DNA of 64,000 nt from Rickettsia endosymbiont of Culicoides impunctatus (GCA_020410785.1 CP084573.1:372001-436000); one strand, 5' to 3'. Shown: positions 50,122-60,875, numbered from the stretch's first letter. Notes: generated by a model not told the origin, from the sequence alone. A program made the numbers and translations.

Positions 50122-50208
50122 TTTCTTTTCTCACAGTATTTGGAAGCACTTGTACTACCGCCATATAGTCCGCAGTTGACCCCTCAAGAGAATATATGTA
50201 GTCAGTAA
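50122..50208 (+). pseudogene. IS630-type transposase C-terminal scrap
   Basis: One frame reads SQYLEALVLPPYSPQLTPQE and then NICSQ before a stop. LPPYSPQLNPIEN is the hallmark of the last catalytic block in IS630/Tc1-like transposases, here with the key Asn changed to Thr. It abuts the right end of the IS701-like element. The remaining sequence to 50335 shows no gene. Confidence 0.6.
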
Positions 50209-50335
50209 AGAAAATTTAATTTTTAGACATTGTGCCGCATACTAATCCCGTCTCGTAGCATAATTTTTGCTCCTCTCCATCTGGAAGATAAGTCACGTAC
50301 TCACGTACTAGTTGTACGCTCCGCTCACTCACCCC

Positions 50336-51787
50336 TTATTTTACGTTCCAATTCTCCAAATGAGTATACTTCTGAAGTCTCCCCGTCAAAAAACTGCTAT
50401 GAAGAGCTATATCTTCTTCAAAAAGAATAAACTTTTTATCAAGCAAATTAAGTTGTTTTTTCTTTTCCTCTTCAGTTAAGAAAGAATATTTAATACTATT
50501 ATAGACGACTTGTTTTAATTGATCATAAGATGGCTTATAACGACTAATAAATAATAAATATTCTTGAGTTAAATTATTGCGTAATACTCCTGCATCATCA
50601 GTGCAGATTGCGATTGGCACCCCATGACGCATATATAGCTTGATAGGATGATTATCACCTACGACTTCTAAAATAAATTCATTACTACTTAAATTAATTT
50701 CAACAGGTATATTCTTTTCCACTAATGTGCTTATTAGTTGGTAAGGATTAGATTCATGCATAATATCTACTCCGTGACCAATACGATTTGCCCCGGCTAT
50801 AAATATGGCATCCCGAATATGATGACGTAGCCCTTCTGGAGGAACTAGCCCTAATGCTAATTCACCAGCATGCAAAGATAATTTAACATTAGGAAATTTT
50901 TGTTTAAGAAAATGAAACATTTTCATATGTAGTATATAATCTTTGATCGCAACAACTGAGTTTTCTGTACCGACTATATTCACCCCAACTATTTTAGGAT
51001 TATTTTGTGCTAAAGAAAAGGCTGAATACAAACCAGAAAATACCATAGATGGCTTACTTTCACGGAATACATATGGTTGAAACTGCAGAGTAAAGTGATC
51101 ATTGTCAATATCTTTCGAGGCATCTGTTACTATTGTTGAACAATGAGTAATAGCTTGGTTTATAACTTTATCCTGCTCTAATAATAACGTAGCTTTTGCT
51201 AAAACCTGATTAATAGCAAGATCATCTGTATTACTGGTTAACTTATTAATCTCATCTAAAGCAACGTTTGTACTAATAGGGGCAAAAGGAAATATAGTTT
51301 CTACATATTGTACATTTTCTGCTTCTGCCCTATTCTTCAAATCTATCAAACCATCTTTAATAATATAGTTTTCTAACCAAGCAAAATAGTTAAAACAATC
51401 AAAAAATCTGGCATCTGGTGATAATTGTTTGTGATAATGATTGTTAAAATTTTCTATTGACCAAAGTGACACGAGCTGATTATATTTGTGTACATCAGCA
51501 CGTATCTCATCTACAGTCATACATTTTTTCGTAGGTTTTTTAAGAATTTCATAACTGTTAGGATCAATATAAAAGCCTTCCTTCTTAACATAATCTAATA
51601 AAGTTTCGGCATAAATAGCACCGATAAAATGATGATGAATATCACCACCCTTGGGCAATATATTTACCAACATACCAAGCTCTGCTATAGGGAGAGAATT
51701 AGAGGTGATTAAACTATTGTAATAATCACGTGTAATGAGATAATGATTATTTTCATTTGTTTTTACAGTGTCTGCGTGAGCTTGCAT
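50336..51787 (-). CDS. Adenosine deaminase-like hydrolase, separated from its signal peptide
   Basis: Zinc amidohydrolase of the adenosine/AMP deaminase family, 483 residues. Metal and catalytic motifs: GGDIHHHF near residue 50, SLHAGE, IGHGVD and CTDDAGV. The current start (MQAHADTV) looks like the end of a signal peptide (AHA/D). An upstream ATG at 51976 begins a typical signal sequence (MKIMLNFIKS, then LRLITLLLLITS), but a family A element at 51796-51902 lies between them and has in-frame stops. The enzyme was probably exported originally and, if still made, stays in the cytoplasm. Long for ADA, closer to secreted ADGF-like forms. Substrate not certain. Confidence 0.82.
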   Translation of the reverse strand: MQAHADTVKTNENNHYLITRDYYNSLITSNSLPIAELGMLVNILPKGGDIHHHFIGAIYAETLLDYVKKEGFYIDPNSYEILKKPTKKCMTVDEIRADVHKYNQLVSLWSIENFNNHYHKQLSPDARFFDCFNYFAWLENYIIKDGLIDLKNRAEAENVQYVETIFPFAPISTNVALDEINKLTSNTDDLAINQVLAKATLLLEQDKVINQAITHCSTIVTDASKDIDNDHFTLQFQPYVFRESKPSMVFSGLYSAFSLAQNNPKIVGVNIVGTENSVVAIKDYILHMKMFHFLKQKFPNVKLSLHAGELALGLVPPEGLRHHIRDAIFIAGANRIGHGVDIMHESNPYQLISTLVEKNIPVEINLSSNEFILEVVGDNHPIKLYMRHGVPIAICTDDAGVLRNNLTQEYLLFISRYKPSYDQLKQVVYNSIKYSFLTEEEKKKQLNLLDKKFILFEEDIALHSSFLTGRLQKYTHLENWNVK

Positions 51788-51795
51788 ATTAAATA

Positions 51796-51902
51796 TATAG
51801 TTAATTCAGGAGAATTTGGTGCTAGGAACGATGGAGCGATGCCTATAAGTAATAGGCGAGCGACGAGTGACGACGTCACCAACTTCTCATCAATTGACTA
51901 TA
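51796..51902. repeat. Family A palindromic element, copy 6, inside a signal peptide
   Basis: TATAGTTAATTCAGGAGAAT to TCATCAATTGACTATA. It interrupts the deaminase gene between signal-peptide core and cleavage site. Confidence 0.9.
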
Positions 51903-51976
51903 CTAGTAATTAATAATAGTAGAGTAATGAGTCTTAGTGAATTTATGGATTTTATGAAATTTAACATTATTTTCAT
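51903..51976 (-). pseudogene. Detached signal-peptide segment of the deaminase gene
   Basis: From ATG (51974-51976) the frame reads MKIMLNFIKSINSLRLITLL and LLITS, then meets a TGA inside the family A element. A GGAAC site lies upstream. Joined to IFNMQAHA/DTV beyond the element it makes a complete signal peptide. Confidence 0.7.
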
Positions 51977-52001
51977 ATGATTGTTCCGTAGTAAAGTGGC
52001 G

Positions 52002-52160
52002 TCTATTAGCGAGGCAGCACATAGGCGTCAGTTTAAGAGAACAATAATTTTCTTAAACTAACGCCTATGCAAGGCAAATGAACCAACAAAGCAATCCATT
52101 TCTAATCACTTTCTTGGATTGCATCAATGATACTAAAATACTTCCTCGCAATAACGTTTT
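52002..52160. repeat. Dispersed palindromic repeat, family B, with an extra inverted core
   Basis: GTCTATTAGCGAGGCAGC, an internal inverted pair CATAGGCGTCAGTTTAAGA and TCTTAAACTAACGCCTATG, then TTGGATTGCATCAATGATAC and CTTCCTCGCAATAACG. It lies between the deaminase 5' end and the nuoL 3' end. Confidence 0.75.
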
Positions 52161-52233
52161 GGGATTTATAACAATACTATTAATTTTAATAATATATATT
52201 GTAGCATAATTACTATTCAACACGAACTATATT

Positions 52234-54153
52234 TTAATGAATTTGCTGTAAAACTATAAAAAAAGTAATATAGACAACTACAAATAAAACTATATATAGA
52301 GTGTAATTAAATATGTAGCCTGTTTGCGATCTACTTACCAAAATCCCAAAGTAATTTACTGTTTTGGCAAAACTACTTGGACCAAATCTATCAATGACTC
52401 TTTGGTCGATCAAATTCAATAGCTTACTTAAGTTGGCAACTAATCTTACTATCAGCAAGTCATACACTTCATCAAAATAATATTTATGTATCAACAATTT
52501 CCTCATAAATGTTATTTTCGCTTTATCAATAATATTCTTATAAAAATAAATACCCAAAACAATACCCATTAATCCCAAAACCATTGGCAATAATTTTATA
52601 TAAATAGGTGGATGATTTGCTAATTTTTGATAAATATGAATATTGAATATACTATCAAGGAAACAACCATTTGGTTTGTCAAGAGCAAAAATATAATGAC
52701 CTATCATCCCAGAAACAAGACTACCTACCACTAAAAGATTAAGTGGCAGATTCATGATATTAGGTGATTCATGAACGTGATTAAATTGCTCTATAGTTAA
52801 TCTAGTTTTTCCATGAAATACTAATAAGATAATTTTCATAGAATAAATAGCAGTCAGAATTGCCGCCACAATTCCAAGAATAAACACTGTAGTACCTATG
52901 ACCCCACCGCTACTATATGCTAGCTCTAAAATAGCATCTTTTGAATAAAATCCAGCTAAAGGATAAATACCGATCAGTGCCAGTGAGCCGATTAAGAAAT
53001 TACAGTAAGTAACCGGCATTTTATCTTTCAAACCACCCATCTTAAAAATATCTTGCTGATGACAAGCGTGAATAACACTACCAGCTGATAAAAATAATAA
53101 AGCTTTAAAAAATGCATGAGTAACTAAATGAAAAATACCAGCATTATAAGCTGATACACCGCAAGCAAGAAACATATAGCCAAGCTGGCTACAAGTGGAA
53201 TAGGCAATAATTTTTTTTATATCATTCTGAACTATGGCAATAGTTGCCGCAAATATACAGGTAATACCGCCAATAATAGCAATAAAGCTCAATACCCCTA
53301 CACTATATTCAAATAAATAAGAACACCTAGCTACTAAAAATACTCCAGCTGTTACCATAGTTGCAGCATGAATAAGTGCTGAGACTGGTGTTGGACCTTC
53401 CATGGCATCTGGTAGCCATATATGCAAGCCAATTTGAGCCGACTTGCCCATACATCCAAGGAATAATAGCAAACAGACTATGTCAATTATCGATACTGTA
53501 AAACCCCATATACTCAATTGTATATTAGACAATAATTGGGCTTTATCAAATACACTAGCAAAATCAACTACCCCAAAATAAACAATAATGGTAATAATCC
53601 CCACTATAAAGGAAAAATCCCCTATCCTATTGACGATAAAGGCTTTAATTGCTGCTTTATTTGCCGTTTCTTTTTGATACCAAAAACCAATTAATAAGTA
53701 CGAACATAAACCAACACCTTCCCAACCAAAAAATAATTGAACAAAATTATCGGCTGACACCAAAGCTAGCATAAAGAAGGTAAATAATGATAAAAATGAT
53801 AGAAATTTAGGTAACCCCTCATCATCTGCCATATAGCCAAGAGAATAAATATGTACCACCGCTGAAATCCAAGTAACCACTATAAACATAATAGCGGTCA
53901 GCTGATCGACATAAATTGCCCAATCGATCTTCATCTCACCAATTACTAGCCATTTTGCTAAAATTAGATGAATAATGGCTTTGTTTATTGCCACATTATA
54001 AAATATAAAGCTAGCGAATATTGCCGCTAAACTTATTGCAATAGTGGCAATGCAAGCTGCTTGCTTCTTGCTAAAACACTGACAAAACAAACCATTAATC
54101 ATACCAGATATTAATGGTAACATTACCGTGAATATTGCTAATGCATTTACCAT
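52234..54153 (-). CDS. nuoL: NADH-quinone oxidoreductase subunit L
   Basis: Largest antiporter-like membrane subunit of complex I; 639 residues, about 15 helices plus the C-terminal lateral helix. Family marks: [44 protein letters not shown] with the proton-channel Lys/His residues, and [20 protein letters not shown]. Last visible gene of the nuo run; nuoM/N are not in the window. Confidence 0.97.
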   Translation of the reverse strand: MVNALAIFTVMLPLISGMINGLFCQCFSKKQAACIATIAISLAAIFASFIFYNVAINKAIIHLILAKWLVIGEMKIDWAIYVDQLTAIMFIVVTWISAVVHIYSLGYMADDEGLPKFLSFLSLFTFFMLALVSADNFVQLFFGWEGVGLCSYLLIGFWYQKETANKAAIKAFIVNRIGDFSFIVGIITIIVYFGVVDFASVFDKAQLLSNIQLSIWGFTVSIIDIVCLLLFLGCMGKSAQIGLHIWLPDAMEGPTPVSALIHAATMVTAGVFLVARCSYLFEYSVGVLSFIAIIGGITCIFAATIAIVQNDIKKIIAYSTCSQLGYMFLACGVSAYNAGIFHLVTHAFFKALLFLSAGSVIHACHQQDIFKMGGLKDKMPVTYCNFLIGSLALIGIYPLAGFYSKDAILELAYSSGGVIGTTVFILGIVAAILTAIYSMKIILLVFHGKTRLTIEQFNHVHESPNIMNLPLNLLVVGSLVSGMIGHYIFALDKPNGCFLDSIFNIHIYQKLANHPPIYIKLLPMVLGLMGIVLGIYFYKNIIDKAKITFMRKLLIHKYYFDEVYDLLIVRLVANLSKLLNLIDQRVIDRFGPSSFAKTVNYFGILVSRSQTGYIFNYTLYIVLFVVVYITFFIVLQQIH

Positions 54154-54167
54154 ACCAATTCCTAAAA

Positions 54168-54482
54168 TTACCCTTTCATCTGATTCATATCACTTAGTTC
54201 TATCGAACCTTTATTTCTAAAATAAACTAATAATATTGCAAGACCTATAGAGGTTTCGGCAGCTGCTATTGTTAAGATTATTATACTAAAAATTTGACCC
54301 GATATCTCATGGGCATAAGCAGAAAATGCGACAAAATTGATGTTGACAGCTAGCAGCATCAATTCAATCGACATCAGAATTGTTATGACATTCTTACGAT
54401 GCATAAACAAACCGACCATTCCTATACTGAAAATCAGTGCCGACAAAATTAAATAATGTTCCAAAGTAATAGTACTAATCAT
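54168..54482 (-). CDS. nuoK: NADH-quinone oxidoreductase subunit K
   Basis: Small membrane subunit of complex I, 104 residues from the ATG at 54482 ([20 protein letters not shown]), three helices, with the conserved Glu in [15 protein letters not shown] and in [13 protein letters not shown]. The start overlaps the nuoJ stop by eight bases; a further upstream ATG exists but is not conserved. nuoL follows 14 bases later. Confidence 0.96.
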   Translation of the reverse strand: MISTITLEHYLILSALIFSIGMVGLFMHRKNVITILMSIELMLLAVNINFVAFSAYAHEISGQIFSIIILTIAAAETSIGLAILLVYFRNKGSIELSDMNQMKG

Positions 54483-55194
54483 ATTGAATTTCTTCCACTC
54501 CTTCACTTAAACGCGGTTTAACCATTAATATACAATTATCCTTGTTTTTAGCATGTTGCTTGGCAATATCCTGCCTCTTAACTCCACTACGATGCCTAAT
54601 AGTTAGAGTAATACAAGATATCATTGCCATAAATAGAATAATACCTGAAATTTGGAAAGGTAAAATATATTCAGTATATAGTACCTGCCCAATAGCATGA
54701 GTATTAGAGTCAATTGATGAGAAGTTGGGGACGTTGTCGCTCATCACTCGCCTATTACTTATAGGCGTCACTCCATCGCTCCTAGCCCCAAATTCTCCTG
54801 AATTGACTCTAGTATGGTTAGCTATCTCTGAAGAGCCCATATTATCTAAAACTATACCTTGTACACCTAAGCAAATTATCAAAACAAGATCAGCAAACAT
54901 AATGAGTGCTACAGCCATACTGATCAATAAGTTTTTTTTGAATTGTACAATAATATCCATAAAACGAATATTCAACATCATTATAACAAACAAAAACAAT
55001 ACTGCTACTGCTCCAACATATATTACAACCAACATCATTGCTAAAAATTCTGCTCCTAATAGAATCATTAGCCCTGAACCGTTACAGAAAGTAAAGATCA
55101 GCCATAACACAGAATAAACAGGATTTTTACTCATGACCACCAAAACACTACTTATAACCATTAGCCCGGCAAATAAATAAAAAAACATTTCCAT
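54475..55194 (-). CDS. nuoJ: NADH-quinone oxidoreductase subunit J with an inserted palindromic element
   Basis: Membrane subunit of complex I, 239 residues against about 200 usual. The first four helices are normal ([14 protein letters not shown]-like [26 protein letters not shown]). Then, after SSEIANHT, an insert of about 36 residues ([18 protein letters not shown] and onward to FSSIDSN) is encoded in frame by a family A element, and the protein resumes with [19 protein letters not shown] and the last helix. The insert falls in a loop between helices, so function is probably kept. Confidence 0.95.
   Translation of the reverse strand: MEMFFYLFAGLMVISSVLVVMSKNPVYSVLWLIFTFCNGSGLMILLGAEFLAMMLVVIYVGAVAVLFLFVIMMLNIRFMDIIVQFKKNLLISMAVALIMFADLVLIICLGVQGIVLDNMGSSEIANHTRVNSGEFGARSDGVTPISNRRVMSDNVPNFSSIDSNTHAIGQVLYTEYILPFQISGIILFMAMISCITLTIRHRSGVKRQDIAKQHAKNKDNCILMVKPRLSEGVEEIQYD
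54705..54812. repeat. Family A palindromic element, copy 7, in frame inside nuoJ
   Basis: TAGAGTCAATTGATGAGAAG to CTCCTGAATTGACTCTA, both ends changed together from TATAGTC to AGAGTC, so they stay complementary. It has no stop in the nuoJ reading frame. Confidence 0.93.
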
Positions 55195-55210
55195 AATTAT
55201 CTACCAGTAA

Positions 55211-55696
55211 TTATTTATATTTATAATCATTATGTAGCTTAATTGCTAATTCTTGCTCCCACATATCACCATTCTTCAATAATTTTTCTTTATCATAAAG
55301 CAATTCTTGATGACTAATAGTAGCAAATTCAAAATTAGGACCTTCCACTATCGCATCAACTGGGCATGCTTCTTGGCATAGACCACAATAAATGCACTTA
55401 GTCATATCAATATCATATCTAGTAGTACGCCTACTACCATCTGCTCTTTCTTTTGCCTCAATAATAATAGCCTGAGCTGGGCAAATTGCTTCGCAAAGCT
55501 TACAGGCAATACAACGCTCTTCACCATTAGCGTAACGCCTTAATGCATGTTCACCCTTAAATCTTGGGCTTATCCGCCCCTTCTCATAGGGATAATTTAT
55601 CGTTACTTTAGGTTTAAAGAAATACCTCAAAGTTAGACTAAGCCCTGATAGTATTTCAAATAACAAAAAAGACTTCAGGTAATTAATTATTTTCAT
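55211..55696 (-). CDS. nuoI: NADH-quinone oxidoreductase subunit I
   Basis: Peripheral-arm subunit with two [4Fe-4S] clusters (N6a/N6b) that pass electrons to quinone. 161 residues from the ATG at 55696 ([14 protein letters not shown]); both cluster motifs [12 protein letters not shown] and [12 protein letters not shown] are intact. An earlier ATG adds five residues. It is now separated from nuoH by about 2 kb of Rpn genes. Confidence 0.97.
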   Translation of the reverse strand: MKIINYLKSFLLFEILSGLSLTLRYFFKPKVTINYPYEKGRISPRFKGEHALRRYANGEERCIACKLCEAICPAQAIIIEAKERADGSRRTTRYDIDMTKCIYCGLCQEACPVDAIVEGPNFEFATISHQELLYDKEKLLKNGDMWEQELAIKLHNDYKYK

Positions 55697-55793
55697 TTCA
55701 TTATACACCAAAAATTTGTAGCACTAAGTATGTTTTACAATTTATTTTCTTGTTAGTTTGTTAATTTAACTACGAAAGATATCCAGGGTCATT

Positions 55794-56699
55794 TTAAATT
55801 TTCAATAATTCATTAATTTTAGCTATAGATAGTTTAGTCATTCTCGCTATTTCTTCAATAGAGCTACCATTTTCTATCATCATTTTTATTAATTTAGCTT
55901 CTCCCCTAGCTTTGCCAATTCGGATACCTTCTTCTCTACCTTCTTCTCTACCTTCTTCTTTGCCTTCCCTCCGTGCTTTCTTGAGAGTGTTAGCTTCAAT
56001 ACGTAGCCATTTCAGGTGTTCTTCATATGAATCACGTTCTTCTTCAGTGAAATTCATCACATCCAGAACTGTCAGGGCTTTTCTTAGGCTAGCATCATTT
56101 AACTCTTTAGGTAAATTATCTTTGTTTAACAAATCATGTCTCGTTAAAAAAGTACTCCATCTATCAAGAGAGGTTTTTACCTTTTTTACTATGTCCGTCA
56201 GCTGTTCCTTCGGATTATTAGTAAACTTATTTAGCTCAATAGTATGCAATTCTAAATCTTTGAAATATAACAAACCACTATCTTTTTCTACTATATGAAA
56301 CACATTATGATATTTATTTTCATGTAAAATAGAGGTAAAGTTTAATATATGAATACCAATGGCTTTCGATAAAGTAGCATAATCCTCTGCATTCTTTAAT
56401 TGCTCAGTATATAACTTTGCCCAATAATACAGAGCTCTTTTGTCATAATCATCCGCGTCAGTAATTTGCATTTCGATATTAAATCTTTTGCCGTCTTTTC
56501 CTTGGGCTTTAATATCTAAAATTGACAATTTATCGCTCTTGAAATTTTTTGGATTATATGGATTAAGAAGCTGCACTTCTGCCACTTGGTCTTCTCTAGA
56601 TACAATCGAATTGATCAGTGAAATAAGCAAATCCTTATTCTCTTCAACACCAAAGATTTTTTTGAAGGCTATATCAACTCTAGGACTGATATTTGACAT
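55794..56699 (-). CDS. Rpn-family PD-(D/E)XK nuclease / putative transposase, copy 3
   Basis: 301 residues with the same nuclease core as the 19.5-21.4 kb pair (ILDIKAQGKDGKRFNIEMQI) but with NAEDYATL in place of SSGYATL, and a C-terminal repeat of the EGREEG type (KEEGREEGREEGIRIG). It lies inside the nuo operon between nuoH and nuoI, transcribed in the same direction, so the operon may still be read through. Confidence 0.85.
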   Translation of the reverse strand: MSNISPRVDIAFKKIFGVEENKDLLISLINSIVSREDQVAEVQLLNPYNPKNFKSDKLSILDIKAQGKDGKRFNIEMQITDADDYDKRALYYWAKLYTEQLKNAEDYATLSKAIGIHILNFTSILHENKYHNVFHIVEKDSGLLYFKDLELHTIELNKFTNNPKEQLTDIVKKVKTSLDRWSTFLTRHDLLNKDNLPKELNDASLRKALTVLDVMNFTEEERDSYEEHLKWLRIEANTLKKARREGKEEGREEGREEGIRIGKARGEAKLIKMMIENGSSIEEIARMTKLSIAKINELLKI

Positions 56700-56749
56700 A
56701 AATCTAACTCTATATTTATTTTAATTATTAATCATAACTTATCTGATAA

Positions 56750-57652
56750 TCAGTCATTTAGGGCTTTCAGTAGTTCAGTGATCTTAGCAACAGATAGTTT
56801 GGTTATTTTCGCTACTTCCTCAATAGAACTACCATTTTCTATCATCATTTTTATTAATTTAGCTTCTCCCCTAGCTTCGCCAATTCGGATACCTTCTTCT
56901 CTACCTTCTTCTCTACCTTCCCTCCGTGCTTTCTTGAGAGTGTTAGCTTCAATACGTAGCCATTTCAGGTGTTCTTCATATGAATCACGTTCTTCTTCAG
57001 TGAAATTCATCACATCCAGAACTGTCAGGGCTTTTCTTAGGCTAGCATCATTTAACTCTTTAGGTAAATTATCTTTGTTCAGCAAATCATGTCTCGTTAA
57101 AAAAGTACTCCATCTATCAAGAGAGGTTTTTACCTTTTTTACTATGTCCGTCAGCTGTTCCTTCGGATTATTAGTAAACTTATTTAGCTCAATAGTATGC
57201 AATTCTAAATCTTTAAAATATAACAAACCACTATCTTTTTCTACTATATGAAACACATTATGATATTTATTTTCATGTAAAATAGAGGTAAAGTTTAATA
57301 TATGAATACCAATGGCTTTCGATAAAGTAGCATAATCCTCTGCATTCTTTAATTGCTCAGTATATAACTTTGCCCAATAATATAGAGCTCTTTTGTCATA
57401 ATCATCCGCGTCAGTAATTTGCATTTCAATATTAAATCTTTTGCCATCTTTTCCTTGGGCTTTAATATCTAAAATTGACAATTTATCGCTCTTGAAATTT
57501 TTTGGATTATATGGATTAAGAAGCTGCACTTCTGCCACTTGATCTTCTCTAGATACAATAGAATTGATCAGCGAAATAAGCAAATCCTTATTCTCTTCAA
57601 CTCCGAAGATTTTTTTAAAGGCAATATCAACCCTAGGACTAATATTTGACAT
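56750..57652 (-). CDS. Rpn-family PD-(D/E)XK nuclease / putative transposase, copy 4
   Basis: 300 residues, nearly identical to copy 3 for the first 240 residues, differing in the EGREEG repeat count and in a tail (EEVAKITKLSVAKITELLKAL) closer to copies 1 and 2. The tail mix suggests gene conversion between the two loci. The leader AAATATAGAGTTAGATTT is shared by all four copies. Confidence 0.85.
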   Translation of the reverse strand: MSNISPRVDIAFKKIFGVEENKDLLISLINSIVSREDQVAEVQLLNPYNPKNFKSDKLSILDIKAQGKDGKRFNIEMQITDADDYDKRALYYWAKLYTEQLKNAEDYATLSKAIGIHILNFTSILHENKYHNVFHIVEKDSGLLYFKDLELHTIELNKFTNNPKEQLTDIVKKVKTSLDRWSTFLTRHDLLNKDNLPKELNDASLRKALTVLDVMNFTEEERDSYEEHLKWLRIEANTLKKARREGREEGREEGIRIGEARGEAKLIKMMIENGSSIEEVAKITKLSVAKITELLKALND

Positions 57653-57684
57653 AAATCTAACTCTATATTTATTTTAATTAGTAA

Positions 57685-58701
57685 TCAGTTTGGTAAATTA
57701 CCAGTAAACATTAAAACACTTGATACTAACACCACCCAAAATAAAGTAAAAGGTAAAAATACTTTCCAACCTAAACGCATTAACTGGTCGTAACGATATC
57801 TAGGTAATGTCGCTCTTATCCATAAGAAACAAAATAATAACAACCCAACTTTTACTATAAACCAAATAAATCCTGGTATAAAATTCAAGAATTTAATGCC
57901 AAAAGGCGGAAAATAACCACCTAAGAAAAATGTTGTGGTCATACCGCTAGCTAAAATCATATTAGCATATTCACCAAGAAAAAATAAGGCAAAACCCATC
58001 GAAGAATATTCAACATTATAACCAGCAACCAGCTCAGATTCAGCTTCTGATAAATCAAAAGGCAATCTATTAGTTTCTACAAGTACTGATATGAAGAATA
58101 TTACTGCCATAGGTAACAACATCAAATCAACCCACCAAGGCAATAATTGTTGCCTTTCTATGATTTCTGAAAGATTAAGAGTTCCAGTTGTTAAAAGTAC
58201 AGTAACAATCACCAACCCTATAGATACTTCGTATGAAATCATCTGAGCCGACGAACGAATAGCCCCAAGGAAAGCATATTTCGAATTACTTGCCCAACCA
58301 GCTATGATTATACCATAAACCCCCAACGATGAGATTGCCATAATATATAAAACACCAACATTAATGTCAGCTAACACTAACTTTTTATCAAAAGGTATCA
58401 CTGCCCAACCAATTAAACTAAGCACAAAGGTAACCATAGGAGCCAAGGTGAATAATATTTTATCAGCTTGTCTTGGTATAATTGTTTCTTTAAATAATAG
58501 TTTAACTGCATCAGCAATTGGTTGCAACAACCCAAAATATCCAACGACATTTGGACCTTTTCTTAACTGCATTAAACCTATTACTCTTCGCTCAGCATAG
58601 GTAAGATATGCTACACACAGCAAAAGAGGAATAGTGATAGATAGGACTTTCAATGCCACAATAATTAACGGTAATAGATATTGTTGAAATAACGATATCA
58701 T
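57685..58701 (-). CDS. nuoH: NADH-quinone oxidoreductase subunit H
   Basis: Membrane subunit at the quinone-binding junction of complex I. 338 residues from the ATG at 58701, which overlaps the nuoG stop as ATGA. Family marks [39 protein letters not shown] and [10 protein letters not shown] are intact. Upstream in-frame codons exist but lie inside nuoG. Followed by the two Rpn genes. Confidence 0.97.
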   Translation of the reverse strand: MISLFQQYLLPLIIVALKVLSITIPLLLCVAYLTYAERRVIGLMQLRKGPNVVGYFGLLQPIADAVKLLFKETIIPRQADKILFTLAPMVTFVLSLIGWAVIPFDKKLVLADINVGVLYIMAISSLGVYGIIIAGWASNSKYAFLGAIRSSAQMISYEVSIGLVIVTVLLTTGTLNLSEIIERQQLLPWWVDLMLLPMAVIFFISVLVETNRLPFDLSEAESELVAGYNVEYSSMGFALFFLGEYANMILASGMTTTFFLGGYFPPFGIKFLNFIPGFIWFIVKVGLLLFCFLWIRATLPRYRYDQLMRLGWKVFLPFTLFWVVLVSSVLMFTGNLPN

Positions 58702-60761
58702 GCAACTTTTTCCCTTTCTTGTTTTGATTCCAAACACTTTGCCATAGTAATAGATACACTACTAATTGAATCTGTCATGTAATAATTTATCGGTTTAGTA
58801 ACTATATCATAGTTAAGTAATTTATCTGTAGAGGTAAATTTTATAAAGTCACCACTCATTATTTCAGAAATATTGGCAAATACTGGAAACTCTGCTGCCA
58901 ACTTATTTCTTATTTCAACTAAATTATTCATACCAAGATTTAACCCTAAACTACTGGCTAGGTTATTTATAATAAGCCAATCTTCTTTTGCTTGCCCTAC
59001 TGGACTAGTTGCTGCCCTAGCATATTGTGGTCTTCCTTCAAAATTTAGGTAAATAGCATCTTTCTCTGTATAGCTACTAGCAGGAAAAATGACATTTGCT
59101 GCATTTGCTCCATTATCACCGTGATGCCCTTGATATACGACAAAAGATGATTTTATTTTACTCATATCAATCTCATCACTACCTAGTAAATAGACAAATT
59201 TGATATCACCTATTTCTGCCTTTTGTAAAATTTCATAAACCCCATTACCACCACCCTTAGCACTAGAATTTTTAGGGCTAAAACCTATATCTAAACTACC
59301 AACCATTGACGCATGATTATGCAATATATTAAAACCATTCCAATTCTCTCTAACTATCTTATATTTATCCACCATCTGATGAATGAGTGCCAAAATAGCA
59401 TAACCATCCTCACGAGAATATACTCCATCACCAATGATTATTATTGGATTTTTTGCAGCTAACAACTCCTTAGAAAATTGATGTTCTCCTGATATTATTG
59501 CCTTAATTATTTCAGGGCTAGCCCCTAATTCATTGATAGAATAAGTTTGATCACTAATATTACCAATTCGAGCTATTTTTAACTTACCCTCTCTTTGTAA
59601 TATACCAATACTAGCATTAAGGACTGGAGCTATTTGCCTAATATTTGCACCAATTAGCAAAGCAAGATCAGCTTTTTTAAGTCCAGAAATCGTTGTGTTA
59701 AATAGATAGTTTCCCCTACTAGATCGGTCTATTTTATAATTAAATTGATTACTATCAAAATTATTACATCCTAGCTTCTGTAACAATGTTTTTAATAAAA
59801 ACATTGATTCGGTACAGGCGAGTGTTCCAGCGATTGCCGCCATTTGATCACCGGCAAGCGATTGTAATTTTTGTGCTACTAGAGCAATGGCATCACTCCA
59901 AGAGGCTTCAACTAATTTACCATTTTGTCTGATATACGGAGAATCTAACCTTTGATATTTCAAACCATCATAAGCAAATCGTGCTTTATCGGATATCCAC
60001 TCATCATTAATGTCATCATTAACCCTAGGTAATATCCTCATTACTTCCTCCCCCCTACTATCGATCCTGATATTACAACCTTGGGCATCAAATACATCTA
60101 TTGATTCAGTTTTCTTTAGTTCCCAACTACGGGCTTTAAAAGAATAAGGCTTTGAATTTAATGCTCCAACTGGACAAACATCGATAATATTGCCTGACAA
60201 CTCTGAAGCAAGACTACGCTCAAGGTAAGAGGTAACTTCCATATGCTCTCCTCTATAAAGAGCTCCTATTTCCTCAATTCCAGCAATATCAGTGGCAAAC
60301 CTTATACATCTTGTACATTGTATGCATCTAGTCATTTGGGTTTTAATCAAAGGTCCCATATATTTATCTTTGACTGTCCTTTTATTCTCCAAAAATCTAG
60401 AACGTGCTCCACCATATTTAAATGCTTGATCCTGTAGATCACACTCACCCCCTTGGTCACAAATAGGACAATCTAGAGGATGATTGATCAATAGAAACTC
60501 CATTACCCCTTCACGAGCCTTTTTAACGCCAATAGTATTAGTATGGATCACCATACCTGGGGCAACAGGCGTAGCACAAGAGGCGATAGGTTTGGGGGAT
60601 TTTTCCATCTCTACCAAGCACATACGACAATTACCAGCAATTTTCAAACGTTCATGAAAGCAGAAATGGGGGATTTCTATACCAAGCTTGCTGCAGGCAC
60701 GAAATACGGTTGTACCCTCTTCTACTTCAATTTCAATATCATCTATAGTAAGTTTTATCAT
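58698..60761 (-). CDS. nuoG: NADH-quinone oxidoreductase subunit G
   Basis: Large peripheral subunit, 687 residues. N-terminal [2Fe-2S] ferredoxin domain ([14 protein letters not shown]), His-type [4Fe-4S] site ([19 protein letters not shown]), a further cluster site ([10 protein letters not shown] and DVCPVGAL), then a degenerate molybdopterin-type domain. No disruption. First nuo gene visible; a partial family A element lies upstream. Confidence 0.97.
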   Translation of the reverse strand: MIKLTIDDIEIEVEEGTTVFRACSKLGIEIPHFCFHERLKIAGNCRMCLVEMEKSPKPIASCATPVAPGMVIHTNTIGVKKAREGVMEFLLINHPLDCPICDQGGECDLQDQAFKYGGARSRFLENKRTVKDKYMGPLIKTQMTRCIQCTRCIRFATDIAGIEEIGALYRGEHMEVTSYLERSLASELSGNIIDVCPVGALNSKPYSFKARSWELKKTESIDVFDAQGCNIRIDSRGEEVMRILPRVNDDINDEWISDKARFAYDGLKYQRLDSPYIRQNGKLVEASWSDAIALVAQKLQSLAGDQMAAIAGTLACTESMFLLKTLLQKLGCNNFDSNQFNYKIDRSSRGNYLFNTTISGLKKADLALLIGANIRQIAPVLNASIGILQREGKLKIARIGNISDQTYSINELGASPEIIKAIISGEHQFSKELLAAKNPIIIIGDGVYSREDGYAILALIHQMVDKYKIVRENWNGFNILHNHASMVGSLDIGFSPKNSSAKGGGNGVYEILQKAEIGDIKFVYLLGSDEIDMSKIKSSFVVYQGHHGDNGANAANVIFPASSYTEKDAIYLNFEGRPQYARAATSPVGQAKEDWLIINNLASSLGLNLGMNNLVEIRNKLAAEFPVFANISEIMSGDFIKFTSTDKLLNYDIVTKPINYYMTDSISSVSITMAKCLESKQEREKVA

Positions 60762-60809
60762 TGATGTTCATATTATAGTTTTATATTACGTCGAAATTAT
60801 ATATTCTTC

Positions 60810-60875
60810 TATAGTCAATTGATAAGAAGTTGGTGACGTCGTCGATCCTAGCCCCAAATTTTCCTGAATTGACTA
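60810..60875. repeat. Family A palindromic element, shortened copy 8
   Basis: TATAGTCAATTGATAAGAAG joined to TGGTGACGTCGTCGATCCTA and TTCCTGAATTGACTAC. The inner hairpin is deleted, as in copy 2. The rest of the gap 60762-61032 shows no gene. Confidence 0.82.
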
